Shown here piece by piece: positions 1 through 5,384 of a stretch of 6,527 bases of DNA (its first letter is position 1; the number at the start of each line of letters is the position of its first letter). A model generated the notes under the pieces. It was not told the origin of the DNA and did not search any database. It was given only the letters and a program-made list of their open reading frames with translations. A program made the translations under genes and the position numbers. The DNA comes from CAYPHJ01 sp964410485 (GTDB taxonomy: Bacteria; Desulfobacterota; Binatia; UBA9968), in the NCBI GenBank assembly GCA_964410485.1, contig CAYPHJ010000172.1:1-6527 (forward strand). Direction: 5' to 3'.

Positions 1-20
1 GAGCGGTGGTCGCAGCAGGA

Positions 21-49
21 CTTCTAATAATGTGATTTTTCTATGTCAA
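21..49 (-). promoter_or_regulatory. Possible sigma-70 promoter pointing left out of the window
   Basis: On the minus strand a perfect -35 hexamer, TTGACA (44-49), is followed after 17 bases by TAGAAG (21-26). The second hexamer matches four of six positions of the -10 consensus but lacks the strongly conserved final T. The spacer is AT-rich. If real, it would start transcription near position 14 and serve a minus-strand gene beyond the left edge. The target gene is not visible, so this remains a motif match only. Confidence 0.3.
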
Positions 50-200
50 GAAGGTAGCCGTTGTCATTCTACAGAACTGACGAAAGACGTGATCGTGTTC
101 GTGATCCCTCGCTACGGCCTTGCGGCCTACTCGGGAATACGGCCCAGCCGAAAAGGAGAAGGATAACGACAGCGGCTGAAGTGAGGACTATTGCGGTATT

Positions 201-226
201 GCGCGGCTGTCGATAACAGCCTGCGC
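201..226. repeat. Bulged 10-bp inverted repeat (hairpin)
   Basis: The arm GCGCGGCTGT (201-210) pairs with ACAGCC (216-221) and GCGC (223-226), leaving a five-base loop and one bulged T at 222. It lies about 137 bases past the stop codon of the response regulator. There is no T-run after it on either strand, so it does not look like a standard intrinsic terminator. It could stabilise the 3' end of the regulator transcript, be a protein-binding dyad, or have no function. Confidence 0.35.
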
Positions 227-362
227 GGCGGCGGGCTTGCGTCAGTCTCTTTTAAGAAGCCTAAGACGATGCTGGACATTTCTGTCGTGGAACTCGCGAA
301 TGCCTGGGGATCGCCACAACGGACTTAGGGTTTGCGTTTTATCATCCTCAAGTCATCAACTC

Positions 363-1892
363 TTACCCCGAGGAATGTAGTTGTGAAGTGGCTTTCCGTG
401 GCGCCGTGGAGTCCGGCCGGACTTGCGATTCTCCTGATGACGCTTGGGCTTGAAACGCTTTCTTGTCGAGCCCGAGGAGACGCATCTTACGGTACAGTGA
501 CTTGACGTCAATGCCACAGCTCTTTGCCGTAAGCCCTACCTTTCCGCCGAAAGTTTCCAGCTTGCGCGCGAGAAAGGCTTTTTCCTGCTGTTGTAACCAG
601 CGGCGAAGCGTCAGATTTGACGCGGTATCATCCCAATTGAAGTCTCGCGACAGCTCTGTCCCCGGCAATTCCACTTCCTCTAGCACATGCCCCTTGGCCA
701 TGATGATGGCCCGTTCCAGAACATTGTGCAGCTCTCGAATGTTTCCCGGCCAGTGAAATTGCATCAGGCGGGTCATGGCCGATTTCGAAATTTCTTTGAT
801 TCCTCTCTCCTTGGCAAGTGGATGTTGGTGCAAAAAGTCGTGCACCAGCAAAGGAATATCGTCGAGACGCTGGCGCAAAGGAATGAGATGAATGGAGATA
901 ACGTTGATACGGTAGTAGAAGTCGCTCCGCATCCGGCGATCCGCTACCAGATCCTTGAGAGGAATATTTGTAGCGGCAATGACACGCGTATCGATCTGCG
1001 TCCGCCGGTTACCACCGAGGCGCTCTACTTTCTGGCTCTGAAGCACTAGCAAGAGTTTGGCCTGCATGCTGAGAGGCATGCTTTCGATCTCATCGAGAAA
1101 TAGCGTTCCGCCATCGGCCAGCTCGATTTTTCCCGGCCGCGAGCGGTTCGCGCCGGTAAAGGCCCCTTGCTCGTAGCCGAACAACTCGCTTTCCAGCAAG
1201 GATTCCGGTACTCCCGCGCAATTGATGGTGATGAAAGCGCCTTCCCGGCGACGGCTCTGATGGTGAATCGCGCTGGCCACCAGCTCCTTTCCGGTTCCCG
1301 TCTCTCCTTCGATGACAACGGTCGAATTGGTGTCCGCTACGGTTCGGATAATTTCAAACACGCGATGCATTTCGGGTGTTTTGCTCAGAATCCCGCCCAG
1401 CTCGTACTGCCCCTTGAGTTGCTCCCGGAAACGGCGAATTTCCATGAACACGCGGGCTTTTTCCAGGACATTGCGGACCGACTCATGGATCGCCGCAGCG
1501 GAAAAAGGCTTCACCAGATAATCGCTCGCGCCCAGCTTGAGCACCTCGACCGCAGTAGTTATCTCTGCGTAGCCTGTCATGACCACCACCGACACATCGG
1601 GAAAAGTTTCCCGCACGCGCTTGGTCACCTCGACACCGCTCATGCCGGGAAGCCGAAGATCCGTAATCACCACATCGATGTCGCGCCTCTCCAATTTGGC
1701 GAGGCCTTCTTCAGCCGAGCTGGCGGTAGTAATCAAATAACCGTTCTGTACCAACAGACGTTCGAGCTGCTTGCACGTCATCGGCTCATCATCGATGATC
1801 AGTATTCTTGGTACCAGATCCGACATCTTGGCCTCTGCCGAAGTTTCTTTTTTGGAGGTTATAAATGCGCCGGCTTTTCTCGTGTGGTCCAC
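363..1892 (-). CDS. NtrC-family sigma-54-dependent response regulator
   Basis: This 509-residue protein is a complete bacterial enhancer-binding protein, expected to activate sigma-54 RNA polymerase in the cytoplasm. The receiver domain (about 27-145) keeps the acidic pair D34/D35, phospho-acceptor D78, T106 and K128. The AAA+ domain (about 170-400) has Walker A GETGTGKE (196-203), the sigma-54-contacting GAFTGA loop (243-248), Walker B GGTLFLDEI (261-269), arginine-finger region RSDFYYR (322-328) and sensor II WPGNIREL (381-388). A Fis-type helix-turn-helix lies at about 440-475, followed by a polar, probably disordered tail of about 30 residues. The start is GTG, chosen because AAGGAG stands five bases upstream. 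An ATG 22 codons later (1826) has only a weak GAGG and would give a conventional NtrC-like N-terminus. The gene begins 29 bases after the kinase-like gene ends, so the two form an operon. All key residues are intact, in contrast to its partner. Its targets are not shown by sequence, but the sigma-54 promoter with paired dyads upstream of the operon suggests self-regulation. Confidence 0.95.
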   Translation of the reverse strand: MDHTRKAGAFITSKKETSAEAKMSDLVPRILIIDDEPMTCKQLERLLVQNGYLITTASSAEEGLAKLERRDIDVVITDLRLPGMSGVEVTKRVRETFPDVSVVVMTGYAEITTAVEVLKLGASDYLVKPFSAAAIHESVRNVLEKARVFMEIRRFREQLKGQYELGGILSKTPEMHRVFEIIRTVADTNSTVVIEGETGTGKELVASAIHHQSRRREGAFITINCAGVPESLLESELFGYEQGAFTGANRSRPGKIELADGGTLFLDEIESMPLSMQAKLLLVLQSQKVERLGGNRRTQIDTRVIAATNIPLKDLVADRRMRSDFYYRINVISIHLIPLRQRLDDIPLLVHDFLHQHPLAKERGIKEISKSAMTRLMQFHWPGNIRELHNVLERAIIMAKGHVLEEVELPGTELSRDFNWDDTASNLTLRRWLQQQEKAFLARKLETFGGKVGLTAKSCGIDVKSLYRKMRLLGLDKKAFQAQASSGESQVRPDSTAPRKATSQLHSSG

Positions 1893-1897
1893 CGTTT

Positions 1898-1903
1898 CTC
1901 CTT
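1898..1903 (-). promoter_or_regulatory. Shine-Dalgarno site supporting the GTG start of the response regulator
   Basis: AAGGAG on the minus strand lies five bases before the GTG at 1892, within the 29-base gap after the stop codon of the kinase-like gene. It is the strongest ribosome binding site near the N-terminus of the regulator and favours the GTG over the internal ATG at 1826. It also implies that the second gene is translated by its own initiation rather than by stop-start coupling. Confidence 0.7.
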
Positions 1904-1921
1904 CGCTGGCCGTTCCATGCC

Positions 1922-3037
1922 TCAGGTCGCCGGCTGTTTGACATCAAAACGAAGGGTCAAAACGCCACACGCCCAACGCGGCATGGCAAAGGCAATCTTT
2001 TCCCGGTGATGACGCAGAATCTCATGGGCGACAGTGGTACTGACACTCACGCGGCGATCCTCGATCTGTAAGAACGGCTGTACGGAGTCATCAACGGACC
2101 GATCGCGCCCCGGGCTGCTGAGCTCTACTTCTAATTGCTCGCCGCCGACGCCGCCCACCAAACGCAGTTCGACCTTCAACTTGGCCGGGGCCTTGAGCTG
2201 TCCGCAATAAAAATCCACGAGCTGCTCGAGAATATGGTACAAGGCCTCGGTGCCGATCTTAATTTCCGGCAAAGTCTCGTCACTATAAAACTCCAGTTCC
2301 ACTCCACAAGGAAAAAGTTTTCTCTGGAAGCGCCGTATCATCTCTTCGGCGACCGGCCGGGAGCTGGCGGCCACTAGCTCCGGTCTTTGGCCAATACGAC
2401 AGTCGAGCAGCTGTCGGATCGCCCACTGTAGACGGTTCAAGCTATCCAGCAACTCTACGGGAGCCGGAGCTTTTGATTTCAGGTTCATCAGCTCCAACTC
2501 CATGCTAATGTTGTGAATGCAGTTGGCGATGTCATGCGCCAAACCCTGCAGCGCGGGTTTTTCGAACTCGTCATTGGAGTCCGCCTCTTCAATCAGCGGT
2601 TCGGATTTAAGGTCGGAAACGTCGGTATAGACACTAATCAGACCTTCAGCCTCACCGCGCCAGCTCCGGTAACAAGCGGAAACCTCTCTGAGCCAGACTT
2701 CCTGCTCGAGGCTGTCTGGAGAAAACCGATAATCGCATTGTACTGTTTCTTGAAGTTGAAGCTGCTCCCAAACGGACAAAAATTTCGGACGGTCCGGCCG
2801 GTGAATTTTTCTGGTCCAGTTCGACGCGTATTCCCGAAAGTCATTTTTTGCCGTGGCTATCCATCGATGAGCCCTGCGGTTGGGTATACAAAAATGGCGT
2901 TTGAGGCTCCAAAAAATGGCCGGACCCGGGACCAATTCGAGTAGGTTTTTGATCGGCCTGACAAACCGCAGCGATTCGCCCGGCGGAAATGCCCTCTCAT
3001 CTGCAACCGAGCTGTCCTTCTTAGTGTCCAGAGCCAT
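1922..3037 (-). CDS. PAS-domain histidine-kinase-like protein with degenerate ATPase domain
   Basis: From the ATG at 3037 this is a soluble protein of 371 residues with no membrane segment or signal peptide. A PAS-like sensor domain (about 28-145) ends in ISVYTDVSDLK, typical of the end of a PAS fold. A dimerisation/phosphoacceptor helix follows with LAHDIANCIHNI (167-178), where H168 is the likely phospho-histidine, resembling the HDxxN form of HisKA. The region where the HATPase domain should be (about 225-368) is poorly conserved. The N-box position reads LYHILEQLVDFYCGQL (267-282) with no paired Asn residues, the expected DxGxG is replaced by SSPGRDRS, and no glycine-rich G2 box precedes the final helix. 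ATP binding is therefore doubtful. An open frame continues upstream to a GTG at 3328, but that part looks non-coding and would run through the dyads and the sigma-54 promoter. An in-frame ATG at 3082 (386 residues) is the main alternative start. Neither ATG has a clear ribosome binding site. It is the first gene of an operon with the response regulator. Confidence 0.8.
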   Translation of the reverse strand: MALDTKKDSSVADERAFPPGESLRFVRPIKNLLELVPGPAIFWSLKRHFCIPNRRAHRWIATAKNDFREYASNWTRKIHRPDRPKFLSVWEQLQLQETVQCDYRFSPDSLEQEVWLREVSACYRSWRGEAEGLISVYTDVSDLKSEPLIEEADSNDEFEKPALQGLAHDIANCIHNISMELELMNLKSKAPAPVELLDSLNRLQWAIRQLLDCRIGQRPELVAASSRPVAEEMIRRFQRKLFPCGVELEFYSDETLPEIKIGTEALYHILEQLVDFYCGQLKAPAKLKVELRLVGGVGGEQLEVELSSPGRDRSVDDSVQPFLQIEDRRVSVSTTVAHEILRHHREKIAFAMPRWACGVLTLRFDVKQPAT

Positions 3038-3098
3038 GGTGTTCGACTTTTTGACGTTCACGAGTTGCAAATCATAAATCATAAAACCGGAAGATTTC

Positions 3099-3110
3099 GC
3101 CCGAACGGGC
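3099..3110. repeat. Short GC-rich hairpin in the predicted leader of the kinase-like gene
   Basis: GCCCG-AA-CGGGC forms a five-bp inverted repeat that begins about five bases after the predicted transcription start (near 3115). Just downstream on the minus strand, the AATCATA-type direct repeat (about 3070-3085) produces two closely spaced ATG codons. The one at 3082 is in frame with the kinase-like gene. The one at 3075 opens a five-codon frame, MICNS, that ends before the preferred start at 3037. The hairpin could protect the mRNA 5' end or be incidental. Confidence 0.3.
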
Positions 3111-3125
3111 TTGAATGAAATAGTA

Positions 3126-3141
3126 CGCAAAGGAGGTACCA
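3126..3141 (-). promoter_or_regulatory. Sigma-54 (-24/-12) promoter of the kinase-like/response-regulator operon
   Basis: On the minus strand TGGTAC (-24 element) and TTTGC (-12 element) are placed so that the invariant GG and GC are separated by exactly ten bases, as sigma-54 promoters require. The match to the TGGYAC-N5-TTGC core is full; flanking positions differ (C for G after TGGTAC, G for A/T after TTGC). Transcription would start near 3115, giving a leader of about 78 bases to the ATG at 3037. The second gene of the operon encodes a GAFTGA-containing sigma-54 activator, and two dyads lie at the usual enhancer distance upstream. This context makes a chance match less likely. Confidence 0.65.
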
Positions 3142-3191
3142 GCCGCACCGCGCCAAGATTTGGGCAAATTCGCGTGTCGCGGAAAGTGAGA

Positions 3192-3209
3192 TGTTTCAGA
3201 TGTGAGACA
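3192..3209. promoter_or_regulatory. Promoter-proximal 18-bp dyad, candidate activator-binding site
   Basis: On the minus strand the dyad reads TGTCTCA-N4-TGAAACA, six of seven arm positions being complementary. Its centre is about 86 bp upstream of the predicted sigma-54 transcription start. Length, spacing and the outer TGTC/ACA bases match the second dyad at 3225-3242. The centre-to-centre distance is 33 bp, close to three helical turns, so two bound dimers would sit on the same face of the DNA. The neighbouring response regulator is the obvious candidate binder, by inference. Confidence 0.55.
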
Positions 3210-3224
3210 GAAGAAGCGTCGCGA

Positions 3225-3242
3225 TGTCCCGGAAGCGGGACA
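3225..3242. promoter_or_regulatory. Promoter-distal 18-bp perfect dyad, candidate activator-binding site
   Basis: TGTCCCG-N4-CGGGACA has seven fully complementary positions in each arm. Its centre is about 119 bp upstream of the predicted transcription start and about 46 bp beyond the stop codon of the 179-residue gene. It is the stronger of the two dyads. No T-run follows on either strand, which argues against a terminator for the preceding gene and for a DNA-binding site. Confidence 0.6.
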
Positions 3243-3288
3243 GGTGTCTTGGAGGTGCAAAATGAAAGAGGAGAGCTAGCTCGGCAGG

Positions 3289-3828
3289 TTAGGGAATGTA
3301 TGTTTTTTTGTCCGTCGGCAAAAGCCACCGGTTGGCATCGCCCCCGTCACGGCAGAAATTTTGTAAACCGATTTTAACGAGAATATTGGCAAGGGTGACC
3401 GCCACCGGGTCGAGTTCTCGCGGCATCCGCAGGGTCGCGCCGACGACCATGATGACGATCTGCATCGTTGATCGATTGATTTCAGTTGAAAGCCGCAGCA
3501 TCTCATCGTTGCATACGGCTTTTTGCAAGTCACCAGCGTTTTCTCTGAAAAAGCGGATCCCCTCTTCTCTGAGCTCTTCATAAATTTTATTGAGACCTTT
3601 CACACACTCGGGTAGATTAGGTCCTCCAGCCAATTGCTCGAACAGCAGCGTCGCTTCTGACGCGCTACGGACCGCTGACAGGTAAGTAATCATACCGGCG
3701 GTGCGAGAAGGGAGGTTGCGCCAAAGAAGCTGTCCCCCGAGGGTTGCAAAAAGCTCATCGACTCCGACCCGTAGAAGCTTCATCGCTTCTTCGGTCAATA
3801 TCTCTATCTCAAAACCTTTGCGCTCCAT
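3289..3828 (-). CDS. Hypothetical protein, 179 residues, family not recognised
   Basis: I do not recognise this protein. It is predicted to be soluble and mostly helical, without a signal peptide. The N-terminal half is leucine- and alanine-rich (LLRVGVDELFATLGGQLLWRNL, in two parts across 18-39). A charged helix KIYEELREEGIRFFREN lies at 81-97. An apolar helix around 122-134 (MQIVIMVVGATL) is too short and too close to charges for a secure membrane span. There are three cysteines (75, 106, 159) with no metal-binding pattern, and the C-terminus is polar. The ATG at 3828 is preceded at ten bases by GAGG, a weak ribosome binding site. The gene lies 125 bases after the dehydrogenase stop and 251 bases before the kinase-like start, on the same strand. 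A possible terminator precedes it, so it may be transcribed alone, but I found no strong promoter in the gap. The open frame is long and its predicted helical composition is protein-like, so it is probably a real gene. Confidence 0.75.
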   Translation of the reverse strand: MERKGFEIEILTEEAMKLLRVGVDELFATLGGQLLWRNLPSRTAGMITYLSAVRSASEATLLFEQLAGGPNLPECVKGLNKIYEELREEGIRFFRENAGDLQKAVCNDEMLRLSTEINRSTMQIVIMVVGATLRMPRELDPVAVTLANILVKIGLQNFCRDGGDANRWLLPTDKKTYIP

Positions 3829-3929
3829 TTACGTCCGCGCCTCGCAGGTTGGCTCGACAAAGGGCGTCTTGATTCGTAGACCGGCAATTAAACACAACCT
3901 CGTTTTCAATAAAAGTCAGAAGAGGCGGC

Positions 3930-3961
3930 AAAAACACTCCGCGCTGCCGCTTTTCAGAGTG
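3930..3961 (-). terminator. Possible intrinsic terminator at the end of the dehydrogenase gene
   Basis: On the minus strand CACTCTG (3955-3961) can pair with CGGAGTG (3935-3941) as seven base pairs including one G-T wobble, followed directly by TTTTT (3930-3934). The stem begins within the last codons of the dehydrogenase and includes its stop codon. A competing pairing, GCGGCA (3925-3930) with TGCCGC (3945-3950), uses the loop and the T-run side. On the plus strand that pairing is followed by TTTT. The loop is long (13 bases), so efficiency is uncertain. Confidence 0.4.
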
Positions 3962-5306
3962 AAACGATATTGGTCCGTGGAAAGTCCTTGAGCACGTTTC
4001 GGCTGTCGACAATGACCGCCGAGTGCGCGACGATGGTAGCGTAGTCAAATACCGAATGATCCGTTAAAATAATTGCACAATCCATCGACCTGAGGGTTTC
4101 AGGATCACAAGGAACAGATGCATAGGTGTGCCCGTCAAGCTTTATCGAGCTCACATGGGGGTCACTATAAAAAACCTGCGCGCCTTTTCGCCTCAGGCTG
4201 TCCAGAACTTCTATAGCAGGAGATTCGCGCACGTCGTTGGTATCGCGCTTGTATGCGACGCCGATGCCGAGAATCTTTGAGCCCTTGACGCTTTTCTGTT
4301 TCTCATTGAGGGCATCCAAGATGCGGCTGACCGTGAAATGGGGCATTTGGCTGTTGATCAGCGCGGCGATTTCGATGAGTTGCGGCTGAAAACCGTTGAT
4401 CTTTGCCTTCCACGTCAAATAGTAAGGGTCCACGGGTAAACAATGCCCGCCCAAGCCTGGTCCCGGATAAAAGGGCATGTAGCCAAAAGGTTTGGTCTTT
4501 GCCGCATCGATGACTTCCCAAACATCAATGTTGAACTTGTGGCACATCATGGCGATCTCATTGACCAGGGCGATATTGACGCTACGAAAGGTGTTTTCGA
4601 GCAACTTGACCATTTCGGCCGACTCGGTAGAGCATACCGGAACCATCGTTTCGATGAATTGTTGATAGAAAAGCGTTGCTAACTCCGTGCAACGCGGCGT
4701 AATACCGCTGATGACTTTGGGAATGTTGCGCGTCACATTGGTTCGGTTGCCCGGATCGATGCGCTCGGGCGAATACGCGAGAAAGAAGTCTTGCCCGACC
4801 ACAAGGCCCGATTTTTCGAGAATGGGCAATACCAGCTCGCGCGTGGTTCCGGGATATGTGGTGCTTTCAAGCACGATAAGCTGCCCGGGACGCAAGTGAT
4901 TCTGCACGGCTTCAACCGAGGCGATGACGTAGGACAAATCGGGATCCTTGGACTTTCTAAGCGGCGTGGGCACACAGATGCTGATCGTGTCGAGACTTTG
5001 GACGACGGCAAGGGATTGGCTCGCCTTCAATTTTTCATCGATCACCAATCTAAACAGACTCTCGCTCGGAACGTCGGGGACATAGGAGATACCCGCGTTT
5101 ACCGATTCCACTCGAGTGCTGTCAATGTCAATCCCTGTAATTTGAAACCCGGCTTGGGCCATTTCGATTGCGAGTGGAAGTCCCACATACCCCAAACCGA
5201 TGACGCCAACGTTGGCTGAGCGCTTTCGTATCTTCTGCGCCAGGCTGGCGGCCGCCGACATCGGCCTCAAACTGCTTGTGCTTTTCTCCTGTACCCCGAT
5301 TTGCAT
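3954..5306 (-). CDS. UDP-sugar 6-dehydrogenase (WbpA-type nucleotide-sugar dehydrogenase)
   Basis: This 450-residue protein belongs to the UDP-glucose/GDP-mannose dehydrogenase family. These enzymes oxidise C6 of a nucleotide sugar to a uronic acid in two NAD-dependent steps in the cytoplasm, supplying acidic sugars for surface polysaccharide. The N-terminal Rossmann domain has GLGYVGLP (37-44) with the ribose-binding acid at D60. CVPTP (111-115) and AYSPERIDPG (177-186) are family motifs. EMVKLLENTFR (231-241) lies in the central helix and carries the conserved Lys and Asn. The catalytic cysteine is C289 in GPGLGGHCLPVDPYYLTWKAK. The C-terminal domain carries AYKRDTNDVRESP (351-363). The PFYPGPGLGGHC...DPYYLTWKA signature resembles P. 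aeruginosa WbpA, a UDP-GlcNAc 6-dehydrogenase, more than classical UDP-glucose dehydrogenases or WecC. The exact substrate (UDP-GlcNAc, UDP-GalNAc or UDP-Glc) cannot be fixed by reading. The ATG start has AAGGAG six bases upstream (5313-5318). The length is normal and all key residues are present. It follows the 4,6-dehydratase gene by 78 bases and is probably in the same operon. Confidence 0.93.
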   Translation of the reverse strand: MQIGVQEKSTSSLRPMSAAASLAQKIRKRSANVGVIGLGYVGLPLAIEMAQAGFQITGIDIDSTRVESVNAGISYVPDVPSESLFRLVIDEKLKASQSLAVVQSLDTISICVPTPLRKSKDPDLSYVIASVEAVQNHLRPGQLIVLESTTYPGTTRELVLPILEKSGLVVGQDFFLAYSPERIDPGNRTNVTRNIPKVISGITPRCTELATLFYQQFIETMVPVCSTESAEMVKLLENTFRSVNIALVNEIAMMCHKFNIDVWEVIDAAKTKPFGYMPFYPGPGLGGHCLPVDPYYLTWKAKINGFQPQLIEIAALINSQMPHFTVSRILDALNEKQKSVKGSKILGIGVAYKRDTNDVRESPAIEVLDSLRRKGAQVFYSDPHVSSIKLDGHTYASVPCDPETLRSMDCAIILTDHSVFDYATIVAHSAVIVDSRNVLKDFPRTNIVSL

Positions 5307-5337
5307 ATTGTTCTCCTTCTCGTTATCTGTTCACGCC

Positions 5338-5379
5338 AGCCTTAAACTTATCCTCAACCTGAACCTTAGCCTGACCCAC
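5338..5379. repeat. Degenerate six-base tandem repeat between two glycan genes
   Basis: Read on the plus strand from 5338 in steps of six, the sequence is AGCCTT, AAACTT, ATCCTC, AACCTG, AACCTT, AGCCTG and ACCCAC, with consensus AACCTN. Six units keep phase and the seventh is weak. The minus-strand version is NAGGTT. It fills about half of the 78-base gap between the stop codon of the 4,6-dehydratase (5385) and the start codon of the dehydrogenase (5306), ending about 20 bases short of the latter's ribosome binding site. It would be transcribed as an unstructured purine- and T-rich leader. Confidence 0.6.
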
Positions 5380-5384
5380 TTAGC

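Larger units (their letters stand above)
1..362. other. Non-coding stretch downstream of the regulator operon
   Basis: I find no convincing gene in these 362 bases on either strand. The only complete frame I tried to read, on the plus strand from 269 to 328, is 19 codons long with no ribosome binding site. The stretch contains a bulged hairpin (201-226), a short GGCC-TTGC-GGCC dyad (116-127) and a possible leftward sigma-70 promoter (21-49). No clear intrinsic terminator follows the response-regulator stop codon at 363. I searched for the TGT-N12-ACA dyad seen upstream of the kinase-like gene and did not find it here. Confidence 0.6.

Noticed and set aside
290..320. Second GG-N10-GC match on the minus strand (TGGCGAT...GGCA)
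   Set aside because: The -12 side reads AGGC rather than TTGC and there are no upstream dyads of the kind seen at 3192-3242, so it is probably a chance match.
269..328. Small plus-strand frame of 19 codons (MLDISVVELANAWGSPQRT)
   Set aside because: There is no ribosome binding site and no way to separate it from chance at this length.
1167..2009. Long plus-strand open frame of 280 codons
   Set aside because: It lies opposite the well-supported response regulator and has no recognisable domain; it is an antisense shadow of a GC-rich gene.
363..3037. The exosortase/PEP-CTERM-associated PrsK-PrsR pair
   Set aside because: PrsK-PrsR also pairs a kinase with a sigma-54 regulator near EPS genes. 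However, the receiver start does not resemble PrsR as I know it, the kinase-like protein has no membrane region, and no exosortase or PEP-CTERM gene is visible here.
3273..3282. Perfect 10-bp palindrome GAGCTAGCTC just after the 179-residue gene
   Set aside because: As RNA it gives only a three-pair stem, and the following T-rich stretch is interrupted, so it is not a credible terminator. A ten-base palindrome can occur by chance.
3038..3328. N-terminal extension of the kinase-like gene to the GTG at 3328 (97 extra residues)
   Set aside because: The added residues have no domain-like pattern, would overlap the 179-residue gene by 40 bases, and would run through the dyads and the sigma-54 promoter.
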